In this document: positions 35,033-46,089 of the stretch, in pieces
Layout: each line of letters begins with the position of its first letter
Numbering within the stretch: position 1 is the stretch's first letter
DNA from: Euleptes europaea
Lineage: Eukaryota > Chordata > Lepidosauria > Squamata > Sphaerodactylidae
Length of the DNA: 64,000 nucleotides
Direction of reading: 5' to 3'
Assembly: GCF_029931775.1 (NCBI RefSeq)
Contig: NC_079322.1
Span: 79,359,326 to 79,423,325, forward strand
Translations under genes and position numbers: made by a program
The notes under the pieces: model-generated
Told to the model about the DNA's origin: nothing
The model's database searches: none
What the model saw: only the letters and a program-made list of their open reading frames with translations

Positions 35033-36378
35033 GCCTGCAGGAGCAGTGGGCTGGGTGGGGGACACCTGGGGGGCCGGGGATTTGGACCGGCCACTCCCAG
35101 GCCAACACCCCCTTCCCACTGGCCCCCCTTCTCCTCCACCCCCCCAACAGAATTCCCCCACAGGGCCAAGGGCATCCAGAGCCGGCATCTGGCAGAGCGC
35201 CTGGTCAGCCAGGCAAGGAGGAAGCTCGTGTGGCCAGGAGGTTCGCCGGCTCAGGGGGAAGCCTGGGGGCCCCCTCCCCTCCTCCCCGTGTCTTTGTCAC
35301 AAGCTCATAGCCCCCCCCCCCATCTCTGCCTCCCGCAATTGCCTGCACTTTTTTGCCAAGGTCCCCATAATCATCTTTCTTCACATTCTGTCCGTGCTGC
35401 TCCCAAGTGTTCAAAGCGCATCAAAACAGTCTCAGTGATCGGTACAACAGCCCTGTGAGGAAGGCCCGTCATCAGTTATCCCTCTGCAGATGGCGACTGA
35501 GGTGAAGAGCCAGCGGCTCGCTTGAAGCAGCTGGGGAGGGGAGAGCTGGATGAGGTTGGAGGGGCCCTTTCCAACCCCCCGCCTTTTATTCTCCCCCGTG
35601 CCCCCAGTTCTTTATGGTGAGAGCCAACAGGCACAAGGGGAGAGAAATGGGGAGTCCAGCATCCTTGCTTTAGTCTCTGACCACTAGCCAGCTTTCTCTT
35701 GGGGATGCTGTGATAGACATGTATCACTTAAGTTTCCTGCAACACAGGTTGGGGCTGGGGGGGGGGGCGAGGAAGGCGCTTGCTCTACCCCCACGCAGCA
35801 GCCCGGACCTGCTTGCAGGTAACCAGGATGCGTCTCTCAGGGCTTCAGGGGCCCACGTGGCTGGCAGCTTTGTGTCCCGGGAGCCCCCCGCTGGCTCCTG
35901 CATCACACCCACGCCCCACAGGCGGATCTGCACTTATCCCCTCTTCCTGGTCTCCGGCTCATCTTCGCCAAGAATTCCAAGCCCCACAGCAGGCCAATGC
36001 CCCCAGGCCAGGCCCCCCCCCCCACAATTTCCCCAAGAAAGCCTGGCTTATTTGGGGATAGGATTCACGAAGTTCAGAATCCGGTGTGGTATTCCCCCTC
36101 CTTCCCCTGAGATTTCCCCCATATGAACCTGTGTAACCCCCCAGGGCCTCCAAAGATCACCCTCGCCGTCCACCCCACCCTTCCCAGCCCCTGACCTAGT
36201 GAGGACGTATTTATTTCACCCATCCTGGTGGGGGGCCTGAGCGGCAGGGGCGGTTCTCCCACTTGTCTTCTCGTTCCTTTATGTATATATTTATTTATAG
36301 AATTGAAAAGATCCCTAAGTGTCAGGAAGTAGTCACCAGGGTCCAAGATCCAGATAATGCATACTGTGGCATTCCCCA

Positions 36379-36698
36379 TTGCTACGTATGGGCTGTAACA
36401 GTTGGACAATGAAGAAAGTTGACAGGAAGAAAGTGGATTCCTTTGAAATGGGATGTTGGGGGAGAGTTTTACAGATACCGTGGACCGCCAAAAAGATAAA
36501 TCAGTGGGTTATAGATCAAATCAAGCCTGAACTCTCCCTTGAAGCTAAAATGACTAAGCTGAGACTATCGTGCTTTGGTCACACGATGAGAAGACAAGAA
36601 TCACTGGAAAAGACAGCAATGCTAGGAAAAGTTGAAAGCAGCAGGAAAAGAGGAAGGCCCAACGTGAGATGGATTGACTCTAGAAAGGAAGCCACGGT
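36379..36698 (+). mobile_element. BovB (RTE) LINE, C-terminal reverse-transcriptase fragment
   Basis: An open frame encodes VLQIPWTAKKINQWVIDQI, SLEAKMTKLRLSCFGHTMRR and ESLEKTAMLGKVESSRKRGR, the well-known C-terminal text of BovB-type ORFs. 5'-truncated; ends at a MITE. Not a host gene. Confidence 0.8.
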
Positions 36699-36905
36699 TA
36701 GGGTTGCCAGCTCCAGGTTGGGAAATACTTAGGAGAATTTGGGGTGGAGCCTGAGGAGGACAAGGTTTAGGGAGGGGAGACTTCAATGGGGTATAATGGC
36801 ACAGAGTCCAACTCCCAAAGTGGACATTTTCTCTAGGTAAATGGATCTCTGTTGCCGATCAGTTGTAAAACTGGGAGATCTTCAGCCACCACCTGGAGAC
36901 TGGTA
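36699..36905 (-). mobile_element. hAT-type MITE family A copy, reversed
   Basis: TTAGGGTTGCCAGCTCC to CCACCTGGAGACTGGTAAG, reversed interior. It is inserted in or beside the end of a BovB LINE fragment. Confidence 0.7.
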
Positions 36906-36958
36906 AGTCTGGAATGCAGGTGTCAGTCTCTTGTGAAACTGATGCACAGTTTTTGTGC

Positions 36959-36982
36959 AAGTGTGTGTGTGTGTGTGTGTGT
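36959..36982 (+). repeat. (GT)n microsatellite
   Basis: About 12 GT units in the SSPO-ZNF467 spacer. Confidence 0.9.
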
Positions 36983-37539
36983 GGGGTCCTCCAGCTCTTG
37001 CTTCTTTGTTTCTAGAGGTGTGTGGTTAACTGCGCAAGAGATTGGGGCTGAGCCAAGGAAGGTGTTTCTGGGGAGGGAAGCAAGGGGCTGGGTGCTGCTG
37101 CGGCAGTGGAAAGTTGCACAAAGATAAAAATGGAGGCTTGAAGCAAACAAGGACTAACAGCCCACGTCCCCCCAGTTCTGAGGACTCCAACGAGGAGCAG
37201 CCATCCAAAGTCTGCCTCGACCTCTGTTCGGAATGGGCGGTCATGCTGGGCCACTCAGCAGCACCTCAAATATGACGTGGAAAGCAGCTCTGGCTCAGGA
37301 CAGCTTCAGCAAGGCCTCCCTCTTTCAGCTCCCGCAGGTCTCCGTGCAGAGTGGGGCCGCCCCTTGGAAGCACACTGAGGCAGAGGCTTGCGCGCTCCTG
37401 GGCCAATCCGTCACAAGCCACAAAAGAGGATATAGATGCAGACGGGTTTTCCTCGAGCCAGCAGCCAACGGGGAGCTTTCCCGGTGAGTTCAACGACCAG
37501 TCCGCTCCAGAAGGGTCAGCGGTCCATGAGAGGAATGTG

Positions 37540-37740
37540 GCAGGGCTGTGGCTCAGTGGTAGAGCATCTGCTTGGCAGGCAGAAGGCCCCCAGTTCAATC
37601 CCCAGCATCTCCAGTTAAAGGATCTGGCAGTGTGATTGGAAAGACCCTGAGACCCTAGAGAGCTGCTGCCGGTCTGAGTAGGCAATACCGGCCACGATGG
37701 ACTGAGGGTCTGATTCAATATGAGGCCGCTTCATGTGTTT
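37540..37740 (+). mobile_element. tRNA-Ala-derived SINE
   Basis: GGGCTGTGGCTCAGTGGTAG and CAGTTCAATCCCCAGCATCT, with the family tail ending CGCTTCATGTGTTTC. Confidence 0.8.
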
Positions 37741-37854
37741 CACCTGAACATTGCCAGTGACAACTGAAGAAGGAGGTCACTGGAGCCGCCCTACCCTGCC
37801 GCCATCGCCATCACCAGGAGCCACAGGGGGTGCTGCTGCTGCAAAGTCAGGCAG

Positions 37855-37975
37855 TCATAAGAACACAAGGAAAGGCCCTGCTGGATCAGACCAAGAAGGC
37901 CCATCAAGACCAGCAGTCTGTTCACACAGCGGCCAGCCAGGGGCCTGGCCAACCAGGTCATGTGCTCCTTGCCAC
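37855..37975 (-). mobile_element. CR1-like LINE fragment
   Basis: ACACAAGGAAAGGCCCTGCT and CAGCAGTCTGTTCACACAGC, same family as the cluster at 31-32 kb. Confidence 0.65.
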
Positions 37976-38389
37976 ACCATCCTGAATGATGCCTATGGCA
38001 CAAGGAGGGAAGCAGCGCCAGTTGCTCCAGCTCTGGGGGTGGGCACAGCAGAAAAGCAAGGGCTGCGGAGGCTGCCCTCTGCCTCCTCTCGCCACACTGT
38101 AGAGCTGGCCACGCATGGGCCTTTGCAGTCGTATGACTGTTTTCGCCCAACGATGTAGTGGTGATGTGAGGGCCAGATTCAGAGGGGTGCCAGAGGTCCG
38201 GCGCTTTTACTCTTTCCAGGTCCCTGGGCTGGCTGCAATTAACCGTCTGGAAGTCAGACAGGCAAAGCGATGAGGTGAAGAGGTCATGCTGGGTGTGGCT
38301 GCCGAATAAATAAGCACCTAACAAGACACCCCTGTGGCGAGTTCCAGTCACTGCGTGCCCAGGCTTTGGCCTCCCTGTTATTCTAAGAA

Positions 38390-38800
38390 TATAGGAACAC
38401 AAGGCCCTGCTGGGTCAGACCCAGGCCCTTCAAGTCCAGCAGTCTGTTCACGCACAGTGGCCAACCAGGTGCCTCTAGGAAGCCCACAAGCAAGATGACT
38501 GCTGCAGCACTGTCCTGCCTGTGCTCCACAGTACCTAATAGGCATGCTCATAAGAACATCAGAAAGGCCCTGCTGGATCAGACCGAGGCCCTTCAAGTCC
38601 AGCAGTCTGTTCACACACAGTGGCCACCCAGGGGCCTCCAGGAAGCCCACAAGCAAAACGACGGCAGCAGCATTGTCCTGCCTGTGTTCCACAACACCTC
38701 ATAGAATAGGCATGCTCCTCTTGCCACTGGAGAGAATAGGTGTGCATCATGATGAGTATTTTGCAGTGTGCAGATCCACTCAAGAGGGCAGGAGCCCATC
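38390..38800 (-). mobile_element. Two tandem CR1-like LINE fragments
   Basis: Copies at 38390-38547 and 38548-38800 begin alike (AGGCCCTGCTGG, AAGTCCAGCAGTCTGTTCAC) and join at GCATGCTC/ATAAGAACATC. Confidence 0.65.
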
Positions 38801-39268
38801 GAAATGGATCCCAGCTCTCATTTGTTGCAAAGATTTCTGTAGATCCTGCCTTTGCTACGTGGGCAGCAGAGTTGAAACGTTAGGCAACAAACAGAGACTC
38901 AAACCTATTAAGTCCCTGTGACTATGAGGTCATCAATATTATTTATCCCACGGTTTATGACCAAATTATTGAGCCCAGCAAATGTAACTGTAGGCCATCT
39001 CCTGGCAGTTCTTCCCTCCAGGGCACTTTTGAGTCTCTTCCATTTCCCTAAGATCCCAGCCGGCCTGGCTCTAAGGCAAGAGGAGCGATGGATGCAAACC
39101 AGGCATTCCAAGTTGCCATTACACAGAAAGCAGCATTTCAATCTCTAGTTTCTGCTTGAGAGCCATGAGGCATACGAAGTTCTCTGTACCTCCATTTTAT
39201 TATACTCGCAACAACCCTGTAAGGTAGCTTTCCGTGTATTACCAACTTGGATGTCTGGTTGCAACAGG

Positions 39269-39439
39269 ACGGTAAGCCGTGTTAGTCTGTCACTAGCTGT
39301 AGAAAAGAGTAGGAGTCCAGTAGCACAAGATTTCTGGCAGGGGATGAGCTGAAGAAGTGAGCTGTGGCTCACCAAAGCTCCTACCCTGCCAGAAATTTTG
39401 TTCGTCTTTATGGTGCTACTGGACTCCTACTCTTTTCTG
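39269..39439. mobile_element. Second palindromic retro-insertion family, 171 bp
   Basis: Inverted arms AAAGAGTAGGAGTCCAGTAG and CTACTGGACTCCTACTCTTT flank a centre with GAAGTGAGCTGTGGCTCAC. Perfect 14-bp duplication CTGGTTGCAACAGG (39255-39268 and 39440-39453). Relatives are at 13459-13672, 17795-17937 and, as a fragment, 6735-6830. Confidence 0.7.
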
Positions 39440-39452
39440 CTGGTTGCAACAG

Positions 39453-39575
39453 GGTTGCCAACTCGGCTGAGAAAGGCCTGGAGATGCCACAGAGTCCACC
39501 CTCCGCAGCTGCCAGTTCCTCTGTAGTCTGGACAGCAGCTGTAATTCCAGGGTCTCCAGCCGCCACCTAGAGATT
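39453..39575 (-). mobile_element. MITE family A fragment, reversed
   Basis: Partial reversed copy (AGGGTTGCCAACTCGG...CTCCAGCCGCCACC), internally shortened, directly after a palindromic insertion. Confidence 0.6.
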
Positions 39576-40061
39576 TCTATGTCACACCCGCTCTCCCCAT
39601 TGTATCCCATCATGGAGTAAGATACAGACTCATGGAGTTGTTTTGATGCATATGTAAGACGTGGAAAATTGTAAGTAATATGAATATTTTTGCCATAGTG
39701 CATGCTTATACTAATATTCAAAGAACATCCAATGATACCATGTTGTAAAAATGTTTTTAATTAGAATAGGAGCATCGTGGGATGGCCATTGAGCACCAAT
39801 ATTCCTCATTATTTCTTCAGCAAGAAATCTGAAAAAAAGAAGAAGAAAAAAAGAGGATTAATCTTTATGAACTATATTACTTACCAACGGATGATAATAC
39901 CTACCAAGTGATGAAAATAATCATGACACAGGACAGTTACCGGAAGCCTGTCTTGATGTTATTTTGAATGCGATGCCGGAAATACTTGTATTTTAAGTTT
40001 ATATGTCTTTGTGAAGTAACAAAAGACTAAAGGAGCTGTGCTTATAACATCATTGGTTTTT

Positions 40062-40308
40062 AATGTCGAAGGCTTTCACGGTCAGAGTTCATTGGTTCTT
40101 GTAGGTTATCCGGGCTGTGTAACCGTGGTCTTGGAATTTTCTTTCCTGACGTTTCGCCAGCAACTGTGGCAGGCATCTTCAGAGTAGTAACACCAGAGAC
40201 ACTGTCCTTCAGTGTTCCTCCTCTGAAGATGCCTGCCACAGTTGCTGGCGAAACGTCAGGAAAGAAAATTCCAAGACCACGGTTACACAGCCCGGATAAC
40301 CTACAAGA
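40062..40308. mobile_element. Palindromic Penelope-like insertion
   Basis: Same family as 7599-7893: arms of about 100 bases in inverted orientation (TCTTTCCTGACGTTTCGCC and GGCGAAACGTCAGGAAAGA). Perfect 13-bp duplication ATCATTGGTTTTT (40049-40061 and 40309-40321). Confidence 0.72.
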
Positions 40309-40971
40309 ATCATTGGTTTTTGTTTAAGAAGCCACAGGGATAGCCTTGTGTTGAATAACGATCTATTGCAATCCAAGAAAGCTTGTAAATGGGAGCCCAC
40401 CTGGAGATGGGCGAGCCGAGCAACAGCCCGAGGAGGCGTGCCTCGTCCAGCAGCTGGAGCTCAGTCCCCAGGCCCCTTTTGAGTAGTGACCACAGAGGGG
40501 TCGGGCGGGGCGAGGTCCGGCCAAGGCCACGCCGGCCCTCTGCGCAGCGCTGGGTCAGCCAGAGGTCCGGCCACCTCCAGCAGCGCGCGGCGCCTTGGCG
40601 CACCGCGCTCGCCCCGCCGGGCATTGGGGCGCTTTCGCCGCCCCATGCCATCCAACGGGTCACGAAGCGCAAACCGCTACCCCCCCCCGGGGGCGGCGGC
40701 CCCAGTGGCTGCTGGGACATGTAGTTCCCCTGCCCCCCACCCGTCCGGGGAGGGCTCCTTTGCAGGAAGAGGCTGGCGGCGCGCACGGCAGGCTGAGCCG
40801 GCCCCGCGTGCACGGCCGGCCCGGGGGGAGCGGGCGCGTGCGGGGGGCGCAGCCCCGTCGCAGGGGCGGCCCCGATCCTGCCTGGCGGGGCTCCCGGGAC
40901 CCCCACCCGCCCCCGTCGCGAGGTCGGGAAGGCGGCGCTGGGGCCGCCTGCGCCAGGACCCGGGACCCCGG

Positions 40972-40995
40972 ATGGCCGTGGGGGCTGCCGCGCAG
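40972..40995 (+). CDS. ZNF467: ZNF467 possible 5' coding exon in CpG island
   Basis: An ATG at 40972 gives MAVGAAAQ and ends at a perfect CAG/GTAAGG donor. It is in frame with exon 46453-46564, which is open across its whole length, so a longer protein MAVGAAAQ-VPVRCEE... is possible. It could equally be 5' UTR with translation from 46531, as in human. The left exon boundary is unknown. Confidence 0.45.
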
Positions 40996-41042
40996 GTAAG
41001 GGGCCCGCCCCACACGCCCGCCTTTGCACGCGAGGGGGCGGC

Positions 41043-41071
41043 TGGCAGGCAGGCAGGCAGGCAGGCAGGCA
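41043..41071 (+). repeat. (GGCA)n tandem repeat in CpG island
   Basis: About seven GGCA units just downstream of the candidate ZNF467 first-exon donor, followed by a CCA-rich run. Confidence 0.85.
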
Positions 41072-41437
41072 CCCCCCCACCACCACCACGACCACCACCA
41101 CGCACCCCCCGGCCCGGGCCTGCGGAAGGCGCGTGCACGGGGCCGAGCGCGCCAGGCCCGCCCGACGGGGCAATGAATGGGAGCGGCGCCCGGACGGAGG
41201 AGCCCCAGGCCCGCAGCAGAAGCGCCACGGGGGGCAAACAGGGCGGGGGGGGGGAGGAGGGGCTCGCCACCCCCCAAGCCTTTCTTTTGCGCACAGCCCT
41301 CGAGGGCTGCCCAGTGGGGACGGGACAGCGCTCTGCACGTGGTCAGAGGCAACTCCGAGGCGGTAGCCCCATGACAGGCTCCAGGGTCTTCCGCCCCGCG
41401 CTGGCAAGGGCCGCTCTGGACTCCCCTCCAGATCCAT

Positions 41438-41840
41438 AGAATCATAAGAGTCCGAAGGGGCCGCCAGGGTCATCTAGTCCAACCCCCTGCACAATGCAGG
41501 ACATTCACAACTGCCTCCCCCCCACACACACACACCCAGTGACCCCCCTACTCCACGCCCAGAAGATGGCCAAGATATGCCCTCCCTCTCACGATCTGCC
41601 TAAGGTCATAGAATCAGCTTTGCTGTCAGATGGCCATCAAGCCTCTGCCCAAAAACCTCGTGCTGGAGGAGAGGGGGGACCTGGCAACCTTACCCCTGCA
41701 CAATGCAGGAAATGTGCAACTACCTCCCCGCCACACAGACACACACCCAGTGACCCCCTACTCCGTGCCCAGAAGATGGCCAAGATGCCCTCCTCCCTCT
41801 CATGGACTGCCTAAGGTCATCGCGTCAGCATTGCTGATCC
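41438..41840 (-). mobile_element. Two CR1 LINE 3' fragments
   Basis: ATAGAATCATAAGAGTCCG...CATCTAGTCCAACCCCCTGC, then a second partial copy from 41690 with CCTGCACAATGCAGGAAATG. They border the ZNF467 CpG island. Confidence 0.72.
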
Positions 41841-42559
41841 AGTGTTAGGCAGGGTGGATTTGTACTCATGGCTTTCTCAGACCACTCGCTGTCTGGTCTG
41901 TCCCTAGCATCCCACAAGCAAACTCATCCAGGCAGGTATTCCTGAAGCAGTAATACTTTATTAGGAGCAAAAAGACAGATTTAAGAACTGACTGCCTTAC
42001 ACGCAGGTAAGGCAGGTTATGGCTAAACATTGGCAGGTTACATGTTTAAAAGCATTTCAGTGGTAAACACGGCTACAATGGTAAACACGGCTAAGCATCC
42101 CCGACATAAGCTCTTCCCAGGACAGGCAGACTAAACATCAAGCGCAGCTGTGGGAGAAAGGAAGAGTGAAACTGTACACAGAGTTTACAGGCATGGGAAA
42201 CAAGGACTTGGTGTGCAGCCAGAGGCTGGCCTGCTCATGTCAAGAGCCTTTACCCCTGCTAGCAGCAAAGGCCTGACACTCGCCTTGTGGGGCTTGTTGT
42301 GGCCAGTGGCCGGTGGCTCAAAAAGCCGGTGAGTTCCCAAGGGATCAAAGTGCAAGAAATGTGCGTGAATGGATCCTGCCACTGCTGAAAGTTGACATGT
42401 GGGGAAGGGTCTCTGGGGTGAAGCGACCCTGAGAGAGGCCGGGCAGGCGATAGACAGGGCTTCACAGGAGGCTGCAGTGTGGCGGGGGGTGGGCAGGCAG
42501 GTGGCCTCCAGGGTCAAAGGACGTGGCCCTCCCAAAGGGGATGGGAGATCACCCCTTTG

Positions 42560-42790
42560 GAGAGCCAGTGGGGTATAGTGGTGAGGATGTTGGACTAGGG
42601 TCTGGAGACCCAGGTTCAAATCCCTGCTGTGCCATGGGAGCTCGCTGGGTGACCTTGGCCGAGTCGCACCCTAGCCTAGCTCACAGGGTTGTTGTGGGGA
42701 TAAAGTGGAGCCTGGAGAAGAATGTAAGCGGCTTTGGCTGCCCCTTGGGGAGAAAGGTGGGATATAAATGAAGTGAATAAATAAGTAAAT
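42560..42790 (+). mobile_element. tRNA-derived SINE (GTTGGACTAGG type)
   Basis: AGTGGGGTATAGTGGTGAGG and CAGGTTCAAATCCCTGCTGT boxes, body with ACAGGGTTGTTGTGGGGATA, end TGAATAAATAAGTAAAT. Confidence 0.72.
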
Positions 42791-43284
42791 GAGATGCAGA
42801 AAGGCCAACAGAAGGCTTGGCCGGAGTGGTTGGTGGCGCACTGGCTGTGACATCTTGTGTGTGGGATCCGTGGCAGCAGTGCCGTGCTGAATTAGACCCT
42901 CCGGTCCAGCCTGCTGCCAGAATCAGTATCTTGCAGATGAAGGTAGATTGCATCTGTACTTGGAGGCTCCTTACAACCTAAGCCCTGTGAACTGATGTGA
43001 CGAATCATTTAGAAGCCACTTGTTATTCCGTATATTCATTTACCAAATTTGTATGCCCCCTTTCTGCCCACTTGGAGCCATCGGGGCGGCTTGTGCCCCA
43101 CACAGCCTCCTGCGGCAATGAGTTTCAGTGCTGAAAAAGGGCTGTGTTGTGTTTGTCTTGCATCCACTGCTAATCGTTTTCACAGGATGTCAAGACCAGC
43201 AGGGCCATCCTAAGCAGAGTGCCTCCCTTCTCTGCCCATGGACTTCAAGAGGCTTAGGAGGTGGAACTCTGCTTAGGGTGAATT

Positions 43285-43760
43285 ATAGAATCCTAGAGTT
43301 GGAAGGAACCACCAGGGTCATCTAGTCGAACCCCCTGCACAATGCAGGAAACTCACAACTACCTCCCCCCCACACCCCCAGTGACCCTTCCTCCATGCCC
43401 AGAAGATGGCCAAGGTGCCCTCCCTCTCATGATCTGCCTAAGTCCACAGAATCAGCATTGCTGACAGATGGCCATCTAGCCTCTGCTTAAAAACCTCCAA
43501 AGAAGAAGAGCCCAACACCTCCCGAGGAAGCCTGTTCCATTGAGGAACAGCTCTAACGGTTACAAAATTCTTCGTAATGTCTAGACGGAAACTCTTTTGA
43601 TTTAATTTCAACCCGTTGGTTCTGGTCCGACCTTCTGGGGCAACAGAAAACAACTCGGCACCATCCTCTCTATGGCAGCCCTTCAAGTACTTGAAGATGG
43701 TTATCATATCACTTCTCAGTCTTCTCCTCTCCTGGCTAAACATACCCAGGTGACCCTATA
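43285..43760 (-). mobile_element. CR1 LINE 3' end, long
   Basis: ATAGAATCCTAGAGTTGGAA...TTTGATTTAATTTCAACCCG and ATCATATCACTTCTCAGTCT: about 475 bases of CR1 3' region, the mirror of the copy at 25.3-25.6 kb. Confidence 0.8.
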
Positions 43761-43959
43761 AGCTGTCCCGTTCCTGATGTTTGAGGTACCCCATGCCCAG
43801 TGGCTCTTGCTGGAGCAGCTGCTGGGGGAGGGGGCCAAATCCCTGGAGCAGGGTCCGCACTTCAAACTCTGGGCGTGGCAGAAAAACAGCGAAATGGGAC
43901 CTTCATTTGGATGTGCTGATCCACTTTTTGCATTGATTTTGATCCTCTTTTTGGATTTA

Positions 43960-44165
43960 TGTATTTACTCGCTTTGTTTATACCCTTCTTTGTCCCCAAT
44001 GGGGACCCAAAGCGCCTTGCATAATTCCACTCTCTTCCGTTTTATCCCCACGACAACTGCCCTGTGAGGTAGGTTAAGCTGACAGTGTGTGACCTGGCGC
44101 ACAGTCATCCGGCGGGCTGCCCTGTCAGAGTGGGGATTTGAACCTGGGTCTCCCAGGGGTCTATC
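43960..44165 (-). mobile_element. tRNA-derived SINE (GTTGGACTAGG type), reversed
   Basis: The minus strand has CCAGGTTCAAATCCCCACTC and GGGTCCCCATTGGGGACAAA, the usual 3' body of this family. Confidence 0.6.
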
Positions 44166-44167
44166 CT

Positions 44168-44300
44168 AACGGATGGCTCAGGCTAGCAGGATCTCGTCAG
44201 ATCTCAGGGAAGTCCAGGGTCGCTACGCAGAGGCAGAGGCAATGTCAAACCACCTCTGAACGTTTTCTCTGGCCTTGAAAACCCCTGCAGGCTGCGACTC
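44168..44300 (+). mobile_element. 5S-rRNA-derived SINE, partial
   Basis: Short 5S remnant GGATCTCGTCAGATCTCAGG joined directly to the tail (AAGTCCAGGGTCGCTACGCA, CAAACCACCTCTG); the middle of the 5S part is missing. Confidence 0.6.
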
Positions 44301-46089
44301 AGCGGGACTGTTTCCACCACCATGGTCCCAGATCCTCGCCCGACACTCTAGCCACCACCAGTGTGGTGTTTGGCCTGGAAGTGAGAGGTGCTGGGGCTCA
44401 GCTGCAAGCCCCACGTTTGGGGCTTAGTTAGAGGTCACTTGGTTGAGAGGAAAAGGCACTTCAGAGGTGCTCCATCTTGGCTTTGGAGTCGCCCTGCTAA
44501 GCGGAAGAAGCCCTCTTTCTGGAGGAGGCACCGGGCATGGGGGAGCCATGGAAAGGCACATTACCCCCCCCACCCGTCGGCCCCCCCCCCATGTCATGCA
44601 TCTCCCAGCAAAATCTGCAACTGCCAGGCAGCCTGGCGATTGGGAGGGGAGGGGCAAGAAAGGATAAGCCGGCTGCCCTGCTGAGAGGGAAGGAGCGGGA
44701 GGTGACGTGGAAGGGGGGGTTGGGGATCCTGCAGGAAGGGGAGGGGATGAAAGGGGAGGGGGAGGCTGGGGAGGAGGAGAGGCGGCCATGATCCGGGAAG
44801 GGGTGGGTGGTCTGAGCAGGGAGGGTGGTAAGGACACAGACGGGGGGGGGGAGGCGGGCTCAGCACTCTCTTTCATCTCTTCTTCCCCCCCACCCCGCCG
44901 GCCCAGGAGAGAGAGGAGTTGGGATCAAAGGTTTCCAGATGTCTGTTATTCTTCCTGCCCCCATCCCCTAATCCATCCTGGGAACACGACTCAGAAACAA
45001 AACAGTGCATGGTTAGTACGGGGGGGGGGAACCAAAAACTCACTTCAGAAAAGGTTTATTTTTAAGTAGCAAAGGAGGAGGAGGAAAGGGTTTAGATTGT
45101 GAATTCCAGAAAATGTGCATGACTGAGATCATGGGCTGGTCCTTTGCAGCCGTGGAATGGCTCGAAGGCCTTTCAGGAAGTCTGAGCATAGGAAACCAAG
45201 GGCATGATCCACCAGGAAGTTCTTCTACATTCCTTTCCATTTCAACAGGGTTCTTCCCGCTGAGCTGGGCAAGAAATGTCTGGCTGTTTTCCTTATGCTC
45301 TAGCCTTCTTCGTCTGTGCTGTGGACCGCCACAGAGTGTCTAAGCAGAGTGTCTAGTGGACAGAGTGTCTGAACCTACAAATAGGACCAGATCCCCACAT
45401 GCCATGAAGTTCACCAAGCGAGGAAATGCTGGAGTCTTGGACTTCCCGTTAAGAAAAAAGACAGAGAATGGGGCACATGGCAGGCGTTCATAAAATTATC
45501 CACAGGGTGGAGAGGCTGGATGGAGGTGGGCAGGCTTGTGTGGTTTCCCGGTTGCTGAGGCAGCTGCCAGCACAGTGGCAATGAGGCTTTTCCATGGCAG
45601 GTCTCCCACATTTTCCCTGCCCTCCTCCCACGGTTTTGGCCCTCCCTCCTCCCCTGGTGCGCCGGGGCTTTTTCACTTCCATCTAAAAGGCAGAAATTGA
45701 ATATCATTATAATGTTATTACAATCTGTGTGTGAGTTCCTCTGAATTCCCAGCTTTCATTTTGTATTTCAAAAAGTCTCCAGCCTTTTTGTTGTGGAGAT
45801 GTAAGGGGAAAGGCATATATCCATAACAAATGGGCCTAGGGGCTTTTTTAAAGAGAGCTACGGTAGTAATTCAGAGAGGCACATTGTTAGAATGTAATTA
45901 TAATACAATTGCTGGAAAAAGTGTTGGACAAATCCTCTCCCGGAAATATTCATGGCTTGTCAGATCATTTGTCAGAGATCTGCTGGTGATATTCTTGCAA
46001 GCCTGGATTATTTTTAGACCGGGGTGGGGGAGGAAACTGGGGCAGGGAGGTGTATCCCTCGACTACACTCAGGGTTGTACCAATACAAA

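Larger units (their letters stand above)
35002..40971. other. Spacer between divergent SSPO and ZNF467
   Basis: About 6 kb with BovB, MITE, SINE, CR1 and two palindromic insertions. 35,050-36,370 and 39,580-40,050 hold no repeat I recognise and no supportable gene. Promoter-proximal control elements of both genes may be here but none can be named. Confidence 0.5.
40430..41430 (+). promoter_or_regulatory. ZNF467: CpG island, likely ZNF467 promoter
   Basis: About 1 kb of very GC-rich sequence with many CpGs, unlike its surroundings, containing the candidate ZNF467 first exon and its consensus donor. It also carries a (GGCA)n run at 41043-41071 and a (CCA)n run near 41078-41104. Long open frames on both strands here are what GC-rich DNA gives by chance. 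Confidence 0.75.

Noticed and set aside
36379-36732. 117-codon open frame as a host gene
   Set aside because: The translation is the C-terminal text of BovB-type LINE ORFs and runs into a MITE.
40310-41473. Open frames of 387 (minus) and 317 (plus) codons in the CpG island
   Set aside because: Very high GC content makes stops rare on all frames; the translations are low-complexity Pro/Arg/Gly/Ala without domains, and only the short exon with a consensus donor is kept.
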